Origin: UBA1172 sp002457135
GTDB lineage: Bacteria; Pseudomonadota; Alphaproteobacteria; Puniceispirillales; UBA1172
Assembly: GCA_965660935.1 (NCBI GenBank)
Contig: CBFIBR010000023.1
Coordinates: 1-34,836, forward strand
Direction: 5' to 3'
DNA length: 34,836 bases
The notes below the pieces were generated by a model that saw nothing but the letters and a program-made list of their open reading frames with translations, was not told where the DNA came from and did not search any database. Numbering within the stretch: position 1 is the stretch's first letter; each line of letters opens with the position of its first letter. Shown in pieces: positions 15,612 to 23,678 of the stretch. The translations under genes were made by a program, and so were the position numbers.

Positions 15612-16796
15612 AATAGGACCAAGATCGAAGAGCCGTTCATATTCCAACATGGCGTAGCGATCTGTCATGCTGGCGACATAATCGGCGATATGGCGGGCCT
15701 TGCGTTCCTGTGATAAATCCGCAACCGGCTCGCCGTCAAGTGATTGCCAGTCATCCGGCAGGGTATTGGGTTCCTTCATAAAGAGATCATAGAGCTGCCG
15801 CATCACCCGCTTGGCCTTGCTGGTCATACGATTGACCTTGTAATGCCGCCAGACCGAGGCAAAAAGAAAGCCGCGCAATTCCTCAAGGTCAGCCCCGATT
15901 TTTTCGGAAAACCCGACAATGGGAAAACCGGCATGGCGCACGTCATCAGCATTACCGGGTTTGATTTCAGTCAGCCGTTTGCCGGTTTCAACCAGCAGGT
16001 CCTGCACCGCTGTCTTGATCAGGTTCCGGGTCAGCTCATGAACCAGGCGGGATGTTTCCATCGTGCCGTAATTTTTCCTCAGCATGGACAGAACCGGCCC
16101 GGCCATCGGCACATCATGCATCGTATCGGGGTTCAGCAGCCCTGCCCTGATCGCATCATCGCAATCATGGGCGATATAGGCGATATCATCGGACAGCGCG
16201 GCCACCTGCGCCTCCAGACTGGCGTAGGTATCCAGCATCAGGTCCATGCCGGCATCAATTTCCAGAATGGTGGCCCGGCGTTTTTCCACCGCAAGCGGGC
16301 CGTTATGCTTGACCACGCCTTCAAGCAGCTCCCACGTCATGTTAAGCCCGTCAAAGGAGGCGTAGCAATGCTCCAGCCGTGTCAGGATACGGATTGTCTG
16401 CTCATTATGATCAAACCCGCCTACCCCGGCCATGGCGGTGTTCAGCTCGGTTTCCCCAGCGTGACCAAAGGGCGTGTGCCCGAGATCATGGGCCAGCGAG
16501 CATCCCTCGGCCAGATCTTCATCCAGGCCAAGGTTGCGGGCGATGGACCGGGCGATCTGCGCCACCTCTAGCGAATGCGTCAGGCGGGTCCTGAAATAAT
16601 CACCCTCATGATAGATGAAAACCTGTGTCTTGTGCTTCAGTCGGCGGAAAGCGGCGGAATGAATGATGCGGTCACGATCACGTTGAAAGGCGGTGCGGTG
16701 TTCGGTGCTTTCGTCTTTGCCGGTTTTGATCTGCCGTCCCCTGCTATCCTGCCAGCGGGAAGCATAAGGGGCTAGTATGGGACCATATGCCTGCAT
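15603..16796 (-). CDS. dgt: Deoxyguanosinetriphosphate triphosphohydrolase-like protein
   Basis: HD-superfamily dNTPase that splits dNTPs to nucleosides and triphosphate. The 397-residue protein has HRTAFQRDRDRIIHSAAFRR (33-52), the metal ligand His74 in RLTHSLEVAQ, and the HD motif in SLAHDLGHTPFGHAGE (His103, Asp104, His107). This is the alphaproteobacterial-type Dgt-like subfamily, usually next to argS and erpA as here. It reads away from erpA. Confidence 0.95.
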   Translation of the reverse strand: MQAYGPILAPYASRWQDSRGRQIKTGKDESTEHRTAFQRDRDRIIHSAAFRRLKHKTQVFIYHEGDYFRTRLTHSLEVAQIARSIARNLGLDEDLAEGCSLAHDLGHTPFGHAGETELNTAMAGVGGFDHNEQTIRILTRLEHCYASFDGLNMTWELLEGVVKHNGPLAVEKRRATILEIDAGMDLMLDTYASLEAQVAALSDDIAYIAHDCDDAIRAGLLNPDTMHDVPMAGPVLSMLRKNYGTMETSRLVHELTRNLIKTAVQDLLVETGKRLTEIKPGNADDVRHAGFPIVGFSEKIGADLEELRGFLFASVWRHYKVNRMTSKAKRVMRQLYDLFMKEPNTLPDDWQSLDGEPVADLSQERKARHIADYVASMTDRYAMLEYERLFDLGPILR

Positions 16797-16878
16797 GAAT
16801 GAACCAGTTCCGAAGCGATGATGATGCCCATGATCCTAGCCGCTTTAGCGATGTGAAGCCACCGGAATTCACGCTCAC

Positions 16879-16907
16879 TTGCAGGAGCAGGATGCACTGG
16901 TTATATT
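16879..16907 (+). promoter_or_regulatory. Candidate sigma-70 promoter of erpA-xth
   Basis: TTGCAG and TATATT are separated by 17 bases; -10 matches at 5 of 6 positions. Start of transcription near 16914 would give a very short leader of about 13 bases. The TTG that could start a longer erpA frame lies in the -35 element, which argues for the ATG at 16927. Confidence 0.4.
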
Positions 16908-16926
16908 AGGCATAGAGGATAGTGCA

Positions 16927-17295
16927 ATGAATGACGTTACAGCCAATGATCTGATCCCGTTCAGCCTGACCGAGGCGGCGGTTACCCGCGTTTCCACCCT
17001 GATTGATCAGGATGAAAACGGCGGCGATGTTTTCCGCGTGGCGGTTCTCGGCGGCGGATGCAGCGGGTTTCAGTATTCGTTCAGTATTGAAACCGGCAGC
17101 AACGATGATGACCGTATTCTGGACCTTTCGGACAGTATGGGGAACAGCATCAAGGTTGCGGTTGATGAGATGTCGCTGGAATTGCTGTCAGGCAGTCAGC
17201 TGGATTTCGTGCAGGAGCTGATCGGAAACTATTTCCAGGTCAGCAACCCGAATGCTACTGCCTCCTGCGGGTGTGGAACGTCTTTTGCCATCTGA
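16927..17295 (+). CDS. erpA: Iron-sulfur cluster insertion protein (A-type carrier)
   Basis: An A-type iron-sulfur carrier that delivers clusters to apoproteins. The 122-residue protein carries the three conserved cysteines: Cys45 in VLGGGCSGFQYSF, and Cys114 and Cys116 in the terminal SCGCGTSFAI. The start is the ATG with AGAGGA 7 bases upstream. Its last 44 bases overlap the possible start region of xth, suggesting coupled translation. Confidence 0.93.
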   Translation: MNDVTANDLIPFSLTEAAVTRVSTLIDQDENGGDVFRVAVLGGGCSGFQYSFSIETGSNDDDRILDLSDSMGNSIKVAVDEMSLELLSGSQLDFVQELIGNYFQVSNPNATASCGCGTSFAI

Positions 17296-18118
17296 TCAAA
17301 TCAAGCCATCGGATCAACTCAAAATCGCCAGCTGGAATGTCAATTCCATCAAGGTTCGCGCTGAACAGGTGATCGCCTGGCTGAAATCCAGCGAAACCGA
17401 TATCCTGTTTATGCAGGAAACCAAATCTGTTGATGAGAATTTCCCCGCCGCCCTGTTTGAGGCCGCAGGCTATCACATCCATTGCCATGGGCAGAAAACC
17501 TATAACGGTGTCGCCGTTGCCACCAGGGTTGAACTGGATGATGTCCGCACCGGGCTGCCCATGCTGGCCGATAGCATGGATGATGAACAGGCCCGCTATA
17601 TTGAGGTTGATTGCAGCGGCATGACCATGGCCGGGCTTTACATGCCCAACGGCAATCCGGTTCTGGATGAGGCGGGGGAACACCACCCCAAGTTTACCTA
17701 TAAACTCGACTGGATGAAACGCCTCAACCACCATGCTATAGCCTTGCAAAAGGGCAAAAAACCTGTTCTTTTTTGCGGCGATTTCAACATTATACCGAAT
17801 GCAGCTGATTGCTGGGATGAAGATGTATGGAAGGGTGATGCACTGTATCACCCTGAAACCCTAGCCGCCTTCAGGACCATGTGCTGGTCAGGTTACACCG
17901 ATGTGTTCCGGGCCATACATCCCGGTGTCATCGCCTATTCGTTCTGGGATTATCAGGGCGGTGCCTGGCAGAAGGATAACGGCATCCGCATTGATCATAT
18001 CATGACCAACCCTGAGGCTACTGACAGGGTCCGCGCTGTCGGGATTGACAAGACCCCGAGGGGGCAGGAACGCGCCAGTGATCATACACCGGTGTGGTGC
18101 GTGCTGGCGCAATCCTGA
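17252..18118 (+). CDS. xth: Exodeoxyribonuclease III (AP endonuclease)
   Basis: Repairs abasic sites and removes 3' blocks. Motifs are KIASWNVNSIKVR, LFMQETK (metal-binding Glu), GLYMPNGNP, FCGDFNIIPN with the catalytic Asp-Phe-Asn, and the final SDHTPVW. The start is uncertain: no ATG occurs between the erpA stop and the conserved domain, so translation must begin inside erpA, at ATG 17252, GTG 17273 or TTG 17285. The earliest is given. The gene converges on ilvD. Confidence 0.94.
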   Translation: MLLPPAGVERLLPSDQIKPSDQLKIASWNVNSIKVRAEQVIAWLKSSETDILFMQETKSVDENFPAALFEAAGYHIHCHGQKTYNGVAVATRVELDDVRTGLPMLADSMDDEQARYIEVDCSGMTMAGLYMPNGNPVLDEAGEHHPKFTYKLDWMKRLNHHAIALQKGKKPVLFCGDFNIIPNAADCWDEDVWKGDALYHPETLAAFRTMCWSGYTDVFRAIHPGVIAYSFWDYQGGAWQKDNGIRIDHIMTNPEATDRVRAVGIDKTPRGQERASDHTPVWCVLAQS

Positions 18119-18138
18119 ATATCCACCCCTTGGATATT
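18118..18138. terminator. Hairpin at the xth/ilvD convergent junction
   Basis: AATATCC and GGATATT form a perfect 7-bp stem with a 7-base loop in the 32-base gap between convergent genes. A second tandem GGATATT follows at 18139-18145 and an ATATCC lies at the ilvD end, so alternative stems are possible. There is no T run; a bidirectional terminator is only a suggestion. Confidence 0.35.
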
Positions 18139-18150
18139 GGATATTAGAGA

Positions 18151-19869
18151 TCAGATATCCGCGTAAACGTGCTTTTCCGCCTTGGCACCCGGATGGGTGA
18201 CAGCACCCTTTTCCGCTGAACCAACGGTCTGGGCGTATTTCCAGAGCGTGCCGGACTGATAATCGGTTTCGCGCGGCTTCCATTCCTTGCGGCGGGCCTC
18301 AAGTTCAGCATCACTCAGGTCAACGGTGATGGTCCCCTGATCGGCATCAATGGTGATGCTGTCGCCATCCTTGAGCAGGCCAATCGGGCCGCCAACAGCG
18401 GCTTCAGGGCCGACATGCCCGATGCAGAACCCGCGTGTCGCACCAGAAAAACGGCCATCGGTGATGAGGGCAACCTTGTCCCCCATGCCCTGACCATAGA
18501 TCGCCGCCGTGGTGGCCAGCATCTCACGCATACCGGGGCCGCCTTTCGGGCCTTCGTAGCGGATCACGAGAACCTCGCCTTCCTTGTAGTCACGGCGTTC
18601 AACCGCGGAAAAGGCATCTTCTTCACAATCAAAGCAGCGCGCTGTTCCGGTGAAGACGAGGTTTTTCATCCCCGCCACTTTCACGATCGCGCCTTCGGGG
18701 GCGAGGTTACCGCGCAGGCCAACCACACCACCCGTCGGGCTGAGCGGGTTGGTCACAGGGTAGACAACAACCTGATCCGTCGGGAATTCGACATCGGCCA
18801 GGTTTTCCGCCATGGTCTTGCCGCTGACGGTGATGCAGTCACCATGGATGAAACCGCCATCCAGAAGGGCTTTCAGCAGAACCGGTACACCGCCGATTTC
18901 AAACATATCCTTGGCAACAAACTTGCCGCCAGGCTTGAGGTCAGCGATATAGGGTGTGCGCTTGAAAATCTCGGCCACATCATGCAGATCAAATTCGATC
19001 CCGCATTCGGCGGCGAGCGCGGGCAAGTGCAGACCGGCATTGGTCGAACCGCCCGATGCCGCCACCACGGTTGCCGCATTCTCAAACGCCTTGCGGGTCA
19101 GGATATCACGCGGGCGAAGCCCCGTTTTCAGCAATTCCATCACCATCCGGCCCGAATGATAGGCGTATTCATCGCGGGTTTCATAGGGCGCGGGCGCACC
19201 GGCAGACCCCGGGATGGCGAGGCCGATAGCCTCAGAAACGCAAGCCATGGTGTTGGCTGTGAACTGGCCCCCGCATGATCCCGCGCTCGGGCAGGCAACG
19301 CATTCCAGCTCAAACAGGTCTTCTTCGGACATGTTGCCCGCCGCATGGGCGCCAACAGCCTCAAACACATCCTGAACCGTGACATCACGATCACGGAACC
19401 GGCCCGGCAGGATGGATCCGCCATACATGAATACCGACGGGACGTTGAGCCGCGCCATGGCCATCATGACCCCGGGCAGCGATTTATCGCATCCAGCCAG
19501 CCCGACCATGGCATCATAGCAATGCCCCCGCATGGTCAGCTCAATGGAATCGGCGATAATCTCACGGCTGACGAGGGATGATTTCATGCCTTGGTGACCC
19601 ATGGCGATACCATCGGTGACAGTGATGGTGGTAAATTCTCGCGGGGAGCCGGCATGATCGGCAACGCCCTTTTTGGCGGCCTGGGCCTGACGATCCAGCG
19701 TGATGTTGCAGGGCGCGGCCTCATTCCAGGTCGTAACAACGCCAACCAGCGGCTGGGCGATCTCCTCTTCGGTCATGCCCATGGCATAGTAATACGAACG
19801 GTGCGGGGCGCGTTCCGGGCCAACCGATACATGGCGGCTCGGCAGTTTCGATTTATCCCATTTGGTCAT
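18151..19869 (-). CDS. ilvD: Dihydroxy-acid dehydratase
   Basis: Catalyses the third step of isoleucine, valine and leucine synthesis. The 572-residue protein has the cluster ligands Cys54, Cys127 in GLAGCDKSLPG (with Lys129, normally carbamylated) and Cys199 in CVACPSAGSCGGQFTANTMA, consistent with the [2Fe-2S] type. The start has a strong GGAGG ribosome-binding site. It follows valS by 44 bases on the same strand, pairing valine synthesis with valyl-tRNA charging, perhaps on one transcript. Confidence 0.97.
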   Translation of the reverse strand: MTKWDKSKLPSRHVSVGPERAPHRSYYYAMGMTEEEIAQPLVGVVTTWNEAAPCNITLDRQAQAAKKGVADHAGSPREFTTITVTDGIAMGHQGMKSSLVSREIIADSIELTMRGHCYDAMVGLAGCDKSLPGVMMAMARLNVPSVFMYGGSILPGRFRDRDVTVQDVFEAVGAHAAGNMSEEDLFELECVACPSAGSCGGQFTANTMACVSEAIGLAIPGSAGAPAPYETRDEYAYHSGRMVMELLKTGLRPRDILTRKAFENAATVVAASGGSTNAGLHLPALAAECGIEFDLHDVAEIFKRTPYIADLKPGGKFVAKDMFEIGGVPVLLKALLDGGFIHGDCITVSGKTMAENLADVEFPTDQVVVYPVTNPLSPTGGVVGLRGNLAPEGAIVKVAGMKNLVFTGTARCFDCEEDAFSAVERRDYKEGEVLVIRYEGPKGGPGMREMLATTAAIYGQGMGDKVALITDGRFSGATRGFCIGHVGPEAAVGGPIGLLKDGDSITIDADQGTITVDLSDAELEARRKEWKPRETDYQSGTLWKYAQTVGSAEKGAVTHPGAKAEKHVYADI

Positions 19870-19913
19870 GATATCCTCCAGTCAAAGCAGTAGTCTTTAT
19901 TCCAGTTGTTTAA

Positions 19914-22547
19914 TTAATCCAGTCTTTCCAGGGCGAGTTGCAGGCGATCCCTTGTGTCGGTTTCATCGGCCAGGCGCTGGCGATTTTCCTCCACCACCTC
20001 CTCGGGGGCCTTGGCGAGAAAGCCCTGATTATTGAGCTTGCCCGCAATTTTAGCGATTTCTTTTTCAACGACACCAATTTCTTTGTTGAGCCGGGCGCGT
20101 TCAGCATCAAAATCAAGTATCCCTTCCAGCGGCAAGGCGAAATTAATCCCGCCTACAACACCCTGGGCAGATTGGCCGGGAACAGCATCAGCAAGCGTGA
20201 TTTTCTCAACCCGGGCCAGACGCAAGAGAGCGTTTCGATTGCGATCAATCCGGCCAGCCAGGTCATCACCGCCACTCACCAGCACCAGCTCAGGCTTGGC
20301 ATTGGCGGGGATATTCATCTCATTCCTGAGGGAGCGCACCGCTGTAATCAGATCAACAACGAAGCCGATTTCGGTTGCAGCCTCCACCGCAACGGGGCGT
20401 TTGATCTCTGGCCAGGCATCGGTGATCAGCATCGATTGGCCATGAAAGACCTTCTCGGACAGCTCTTCGGTGATGAAGGGCATCATCGGGTGCAGCAGCC
20501 TGATTGCCTCTGCCAGAACCCGGGCGGCAATACCCCGGGTTTCGCCGGCATACCCCTCATCAGACAGTTGCGGCTTGATCAGCTCAAGATACCAGTCACA
20601 GTAATTGTTCCAGATAAACTGATAGATGCTGTCCGCGGCCTCATTGAAACGGTATTCCTCGATCGCAACGGAAACCTTTTCGGCGGTATTGGCCAGCTCG
20701 GTGATGATCCACTGATTGACCGGTTCTTCCGCATCGTTGAGGCTTTCCGCCATGCTTTCCGTGCAGCCATTCATTTCCAGAAAACGGCAGGCATTCCAGA
20801 TTTTGGTGGCGAAATTCCGGTAACCTTCGATCCGGCTTTCGGCCAGCTTGATATCCCTGCCCTGCGCCGCCATCGCCGCCAGCGTGAAGCGCAGCGCATC
20901 AGCCCCATATTTTTCGGAAAGATCGAGCGGGTCCATGACATTGCCCTTGGATTTGGACATTTTCTGGCCCTTCTCATCACGGACCAGCGCATGGATATAG
21001 ACATCACGGAACGGCACCTCACCGCCCCTGAAATGCATGCTCATCATCATCATCCGGGCAACCCAGAAAAAGATGATATCAAACCCGGTGACCAGAACAT
21101 CACCGGGGTAATAGCGGTTGACCTCAACGGTTTCTTCGGGCCAGCCGAGGGTTGAGAACGGCCACAGACCCGATGAAAACCATGTATCCAGCACATCCTC
21201 ATCCTGTTCGATGGGGGTATCATTGCCGTAATGGGCTTTTGCCTTGGCGCTGGCCTCTTCCTCGGTCATGGCGACAAAGGCGTGACCATCAGGCCCGTAC
21301 CATGCCGGTATCCGATGCCCCCACCAGAGCTGGCGGGACACACACCACGGCTGGATGTTCCGCATCCATTCGAAATAGGTTTTCTCCCACCGCTTGGGGA
21401 CAATGCGGGTGCGGCCGTCTTCAACCGCCTTGATTGCAGGCTGGGCAATGGTATGGGCATCGACATACCACTGATCCATCAGCCACGGTTCAACCGTCAC
21501 GCCTGACCGGTCACCATGGGGGACAGTGTGGCGAGTGTCGGTGACATCAGCCAGCAGCCCCATTTCCTCAAATGCCTGGACAATACGCTTGCGGGCATCG
21601 AAACGGTCCATGCCCTGCCAGTCTTCGGGGGTGTTTTCGTTCAGTTTGGCCTCAGCCGTCAGGATATTGATCATCTCCAGCCCGTTGCGGCGACCAACAT
21701 CAAAGTCATTGAAATCATGGGCCGGGGTGATTTTGACGGCACCGGTGCCCTTTTCCATATCGGAATACTCATCGGCAATGATCGGGATCAGGCGATCCAT
21801 GATAGGCAGGCGAACCATTTTCCCCACCAGATCACGATAACGGTCATCATCGGGGTGAACCGCCACCGCCGTATCCCCCAGCATGGTTTCAGGCCGGGTA
21901 GTTGCAACGGTGATGAAGGTATCCTCCATCCCTTCAACCGGGTATTTGAGGTGCCAGTAATGGCCGTTGACCTCTTTCTGCTCAACCTCAAGGTCAGAAA
22001 TCGCGGTCATCAGCTTGGGGTCCCAGTTGACCAGCCGCTTGTCACGATAGATCAGGCCTTGCTCATGCATGTCGACAAACACCTTGCGGACAGCGTGGGA
22101 CAGGCCTTCATCCATGGTAAAACGCTCACGCGGCCAATCGGGTGATGCGCCGAGCGAACGGAGCTGGCGAATAATGGTGCCGCCGGATTCCTCTTTCCAC
22201 TGCCAGACACGCTCAACGAACTTGTCCCGGCCGAGATCACGGCGATTGATGCCCTCCTCCCCCAGCATGCGTTCCACCACCATCTGGGTGGCGATGCCGG
22301 CATGGTCGGTTCCAGGCTGCCAGAGCGCATCACGCCCGCGCATCCGGTGATAGCGGATCAGGATATCCTGCAAGGTAAAGGTCAGGGCATGACCAATATG
22401 GAGCGATCCGGTGACATTAGGGGGCGGCATCATGATGGTGTACGGGGTCGCATCGCTCTCAGGATTGCAAGCAAAACTGCCATTCTTCATCCAGCGTTCA
22501 TACCAGCTGGTTTCAAAGGATTTGGGATCGTACGTCTTCTCAAGCAT
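19914..22547 (-). CDS. valS: Valyl-tRNA synthetase
   Basis: Class I synthetase with editing domain. The 877-residue length is normal. HIGH is at 50-53 in PPNVTGSLHIGHALTF, the editing domain with TTRPETMLGDTAVAVHP is at about 216-232, KMSKS at 529-533, and a C-terminal coiled-coil arm occupies the last 70 residues. It has its own promoter candidate in the 170-base gap behind the popZ-like gene. Confidence 0.98.
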   Translation of the reverse strand: MLEKTYDPKSFETSWYERWMKNGSFACNPESDATPYTIMMPPPNVTGSLHIGHALTFTLQDILIRYHRMRGRDALWQPGTDHAGIATQMVVERMLGEEGINRRDLGRDKFVERVWQWKEESGGTIIRQLRSLGASPDWPRERFTMDEGLSHAVRKVFVDMHEQGLIYRDKRLVNWDPKLMTAISDLEVEQKEVNGHYWHLKYPVEGMEDTFITVATTRPETMLGDTAVAVHPDDDRYRDLVGKMVRLPIMDRLIPIIADEYSDMEKGTGAVKITPAHDFNDFDVGRRNGLEMINILTAEAKLNENTPEDWQGMDRFDARKRIVQAFEEMGLLADVTDTRHTVPHGDRSGVTVEPWLMDQWYVDAHTIAQPAIKAVEDGRTRIVPKRWEKTYFEWMRNIQPWCVSRQLWWGHRIPAWYGPDGHAFVAMTEEEASAKAKAHYGNDTPIEQDEDVLDTWFSSGLWPFSTLGWPEETVEVNRYYPGDVLVTGFDIIFFWVARMMMMSMHFRGGEVPFRDVYIHALVRDEKGQKMSKSKGNVMDPLDLSEKYGADALRFTLAAMAAQGRDIKLAESRIEGYRNFATKIWNACRFLEMNGCTESMAESLNDAEEPVNQWIITELANTAEKVSVAIEEYRFNEAADSIYQFIWNNYCDWYLELIKPQLSDEGYAGETRGIAARVLAEAIRLLHPMMPFITEELSEKVFHGQSMLITDAWPEIKRPVAVEAATEIGFVVDLITAVRSLRNEMNIPANAKPELVLVSGGDDLAGRIDRNRNALLRLARVEKITLADAVPGQSAQGVVGGINFALPLEGILDFDAERARLNKEIGVVEKEIAKIAGKLNNQGFLAKAPEEVVEENRQRLADETDTRDRLQLALERLD

Positions 22548-22578
22548 GAGAGCCTCAATAAAACCGGTTCAAGCAACG

Positions 22579-22607
22579 GTTCTAGTGATATTGACAGGGT
22601 TTGCCAA
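22579..22607 (-). promoter_or_regulatory. Candidate sigma-70 promoter of valS
   Basis: On the minus strand TTGGCA (5 of 6) and TAGAAC (4 of 6) are separated by 17 bases. The predicted leader is about 25 bases, like the leaders predicted for yajC and tatA. No T-box or obvious leader peptide is visible. Confidence 0.4.
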
Positions 22608-22667
22608 GGGGGCAATGGGGAAATGCCGACCCGCCATCAGGGGATTGGCTATGGGGCTGGCAAATGA

Positions 22668-22719
22668 GCTGACAGGGTGGGCTGGCAGGGTGGGCTGACA
22701 GGGTGGGCTGGCAGAGGTT
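22668..22719. repeat. 13-bp tandem repeat between popZ-like gene and valS
   Basis: Three full units and one partial unit: GCTGACAGGGTGG, GCTGGCAGGGTGG, GCTGACAGGGTGG and GCTGGCAGAGGTT. The second and fourth differ from the others by an A to G change, so the array may have grown as a 26-bp pair. It ends at the popZ-like stop codon. Confidence 0.85.
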
Positions 22720-23671
22720 ACTGGTCACGCGATGACAGGGGCTGAATACCCGGCTTCGACTTGACATTGCGCTGGGCGCGGGGCTTGGCTGGCTTGCTGC
22801 CCTTCTGCCGGGTCTTTCGGGCGGGCTTTGCGCCGCGCCTTGTTTCAGTCACGGATTGCTCAATCGCCGCCTTGGAAAAGCTTTCGGCGATGATCTTGTC
22901 CATGTTCTGCTGCATCCAGCTGCCGATTTCTTCACGCACAACCGACTGGACCGTGGAAACGATATCAACGGAATTGTCAGGCTCGCCAGCATCATCATGC
23001 CCGGTTTCAAAACCCGGCTCCTTTCTGTTGTCGCGCCCCGTTCCGGTTTCAGGCTCCGCTTTATTTTCAGAACCGGATTTCATCTCCCGCTTGAATAATT
23101 TGAACCCTGTATCGGTTTCATCATGGGGGTCTTCAAAGGGGTATCCCTCATCCATGCCGTCATTCAGTGCGGCAGGATCAGCCATGCGATTAGCGGGGGG
23201 ATTGGCGGTGGGATCAGCGGGGGGATCGGTTTTTTCCCGCATCGTGGCGGCGAAGGTATCCGATTGCATGACCGCGTTCATGGCATCGTTGATGAGGCTT
23301 TCGGGAACCATATTATCAGGAATTGGGTTTTCAGGAGCAGGGTCAGGCTGGTATTCGCCTTCCTGATCATCGCCCGCATTATCAGCATAAGCCTGCTGTT
23401 CCCTATCCCTCACCTGATCTTGATTCAAGGGAGGAACAGCATCGCCCCCTGCCTGATGTTTTGTTTCAAACAGATCAACCGGCAGCGGTGATGATGGTTC
23501 ATACAGCGGGGTGGCCTCGGGGTTGGTGCGGTGGTGTTCGGCGGCACGGTCAGCGGCCTCGGCCAGCTTGTCCAGACGGGTTTTCTGATCAATACCCTTC
23601 CAGACAATCGTATCCAGAATGATGATCTCATCCTGTTCAACAGGGTCATTCTTTTTTCGAAACCAGGCCAT
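22718..23671 (-). CDS. PopZ-like (DUF2497) polar organizing protein with extra basic tail
   Basis: A 317-residue, highly acidic, low-complexity protein. Residues 243-276 (SVVREEIGSWMQQNMDKIIA and following) match the C-terminal oligomerisation helix pattern of PopZ/DUF2497, where a Trp-containing helix is followed by a second Ile/Glu-rich helix. The position between tolC and valS is that of popZ in other alphaproteobacteria. PopZ forms a polar hub that anchors chromosome origins. Odd points are the long Pro/Asp-rich linker and about 40 Lys/Arg/Pro-rich residues beyond the helix, where PopZ normally ends. Function is inferred from context and the short helix. Confidence 0.72.
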   Translation of the reverse strand: MAWFRKKNDPVEQDEIIILDTIVWKGIDQKTRLDKLAEAADRAAEHHRTNPEATPLYEPSSPLPVDLFETKHQAGGDAVPPLNQDQVRDREQQAYADNAGDDQEGEYQPDPAPENPIPDNMVPESLINDAMNAVMQSDTFAATMREKTDPPADPTANPPANRMADPAALNDGMDEGYPFEDPHDETDTGFKLFKREMKSGSENKAEPETGTGRDNRKEPGFETGHDDAGEPDNSVDIVSTVQSVVREEIGSWMQQNMDKIIAESFSKAAIEQSVTETRRGAKPARKTRQKGSKPAKPRAQRNVKSKPGIQPLSSRDQ

Positions 23672-23678
23672 ATCGGTA

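Noticed and set aside
15744..16571. A 275-codon open frame on the plus strand inside dgt.
   Set aside because: Antisense shadow of Dgt; no motifs and no ribosome-binding site of note.
18415..19278. A 287-codon open frame on the plus strand inside ilvD.
   Set aside because: Antisense shadow of a clear IlvD gene; no family features.
19938..21155. A 405-codon open frame on the plus strand inside valS.
   Set aside because: It is antisense to a canonical valyl-tRNA synthetase; the length follows from GC-rich codon use, and the translation has no recognisable domain.
22668..22719. CRISPR-like repeats.
   Set aside because: The 13-base units are contiguous with no spacers and no cas genes exist in the window.
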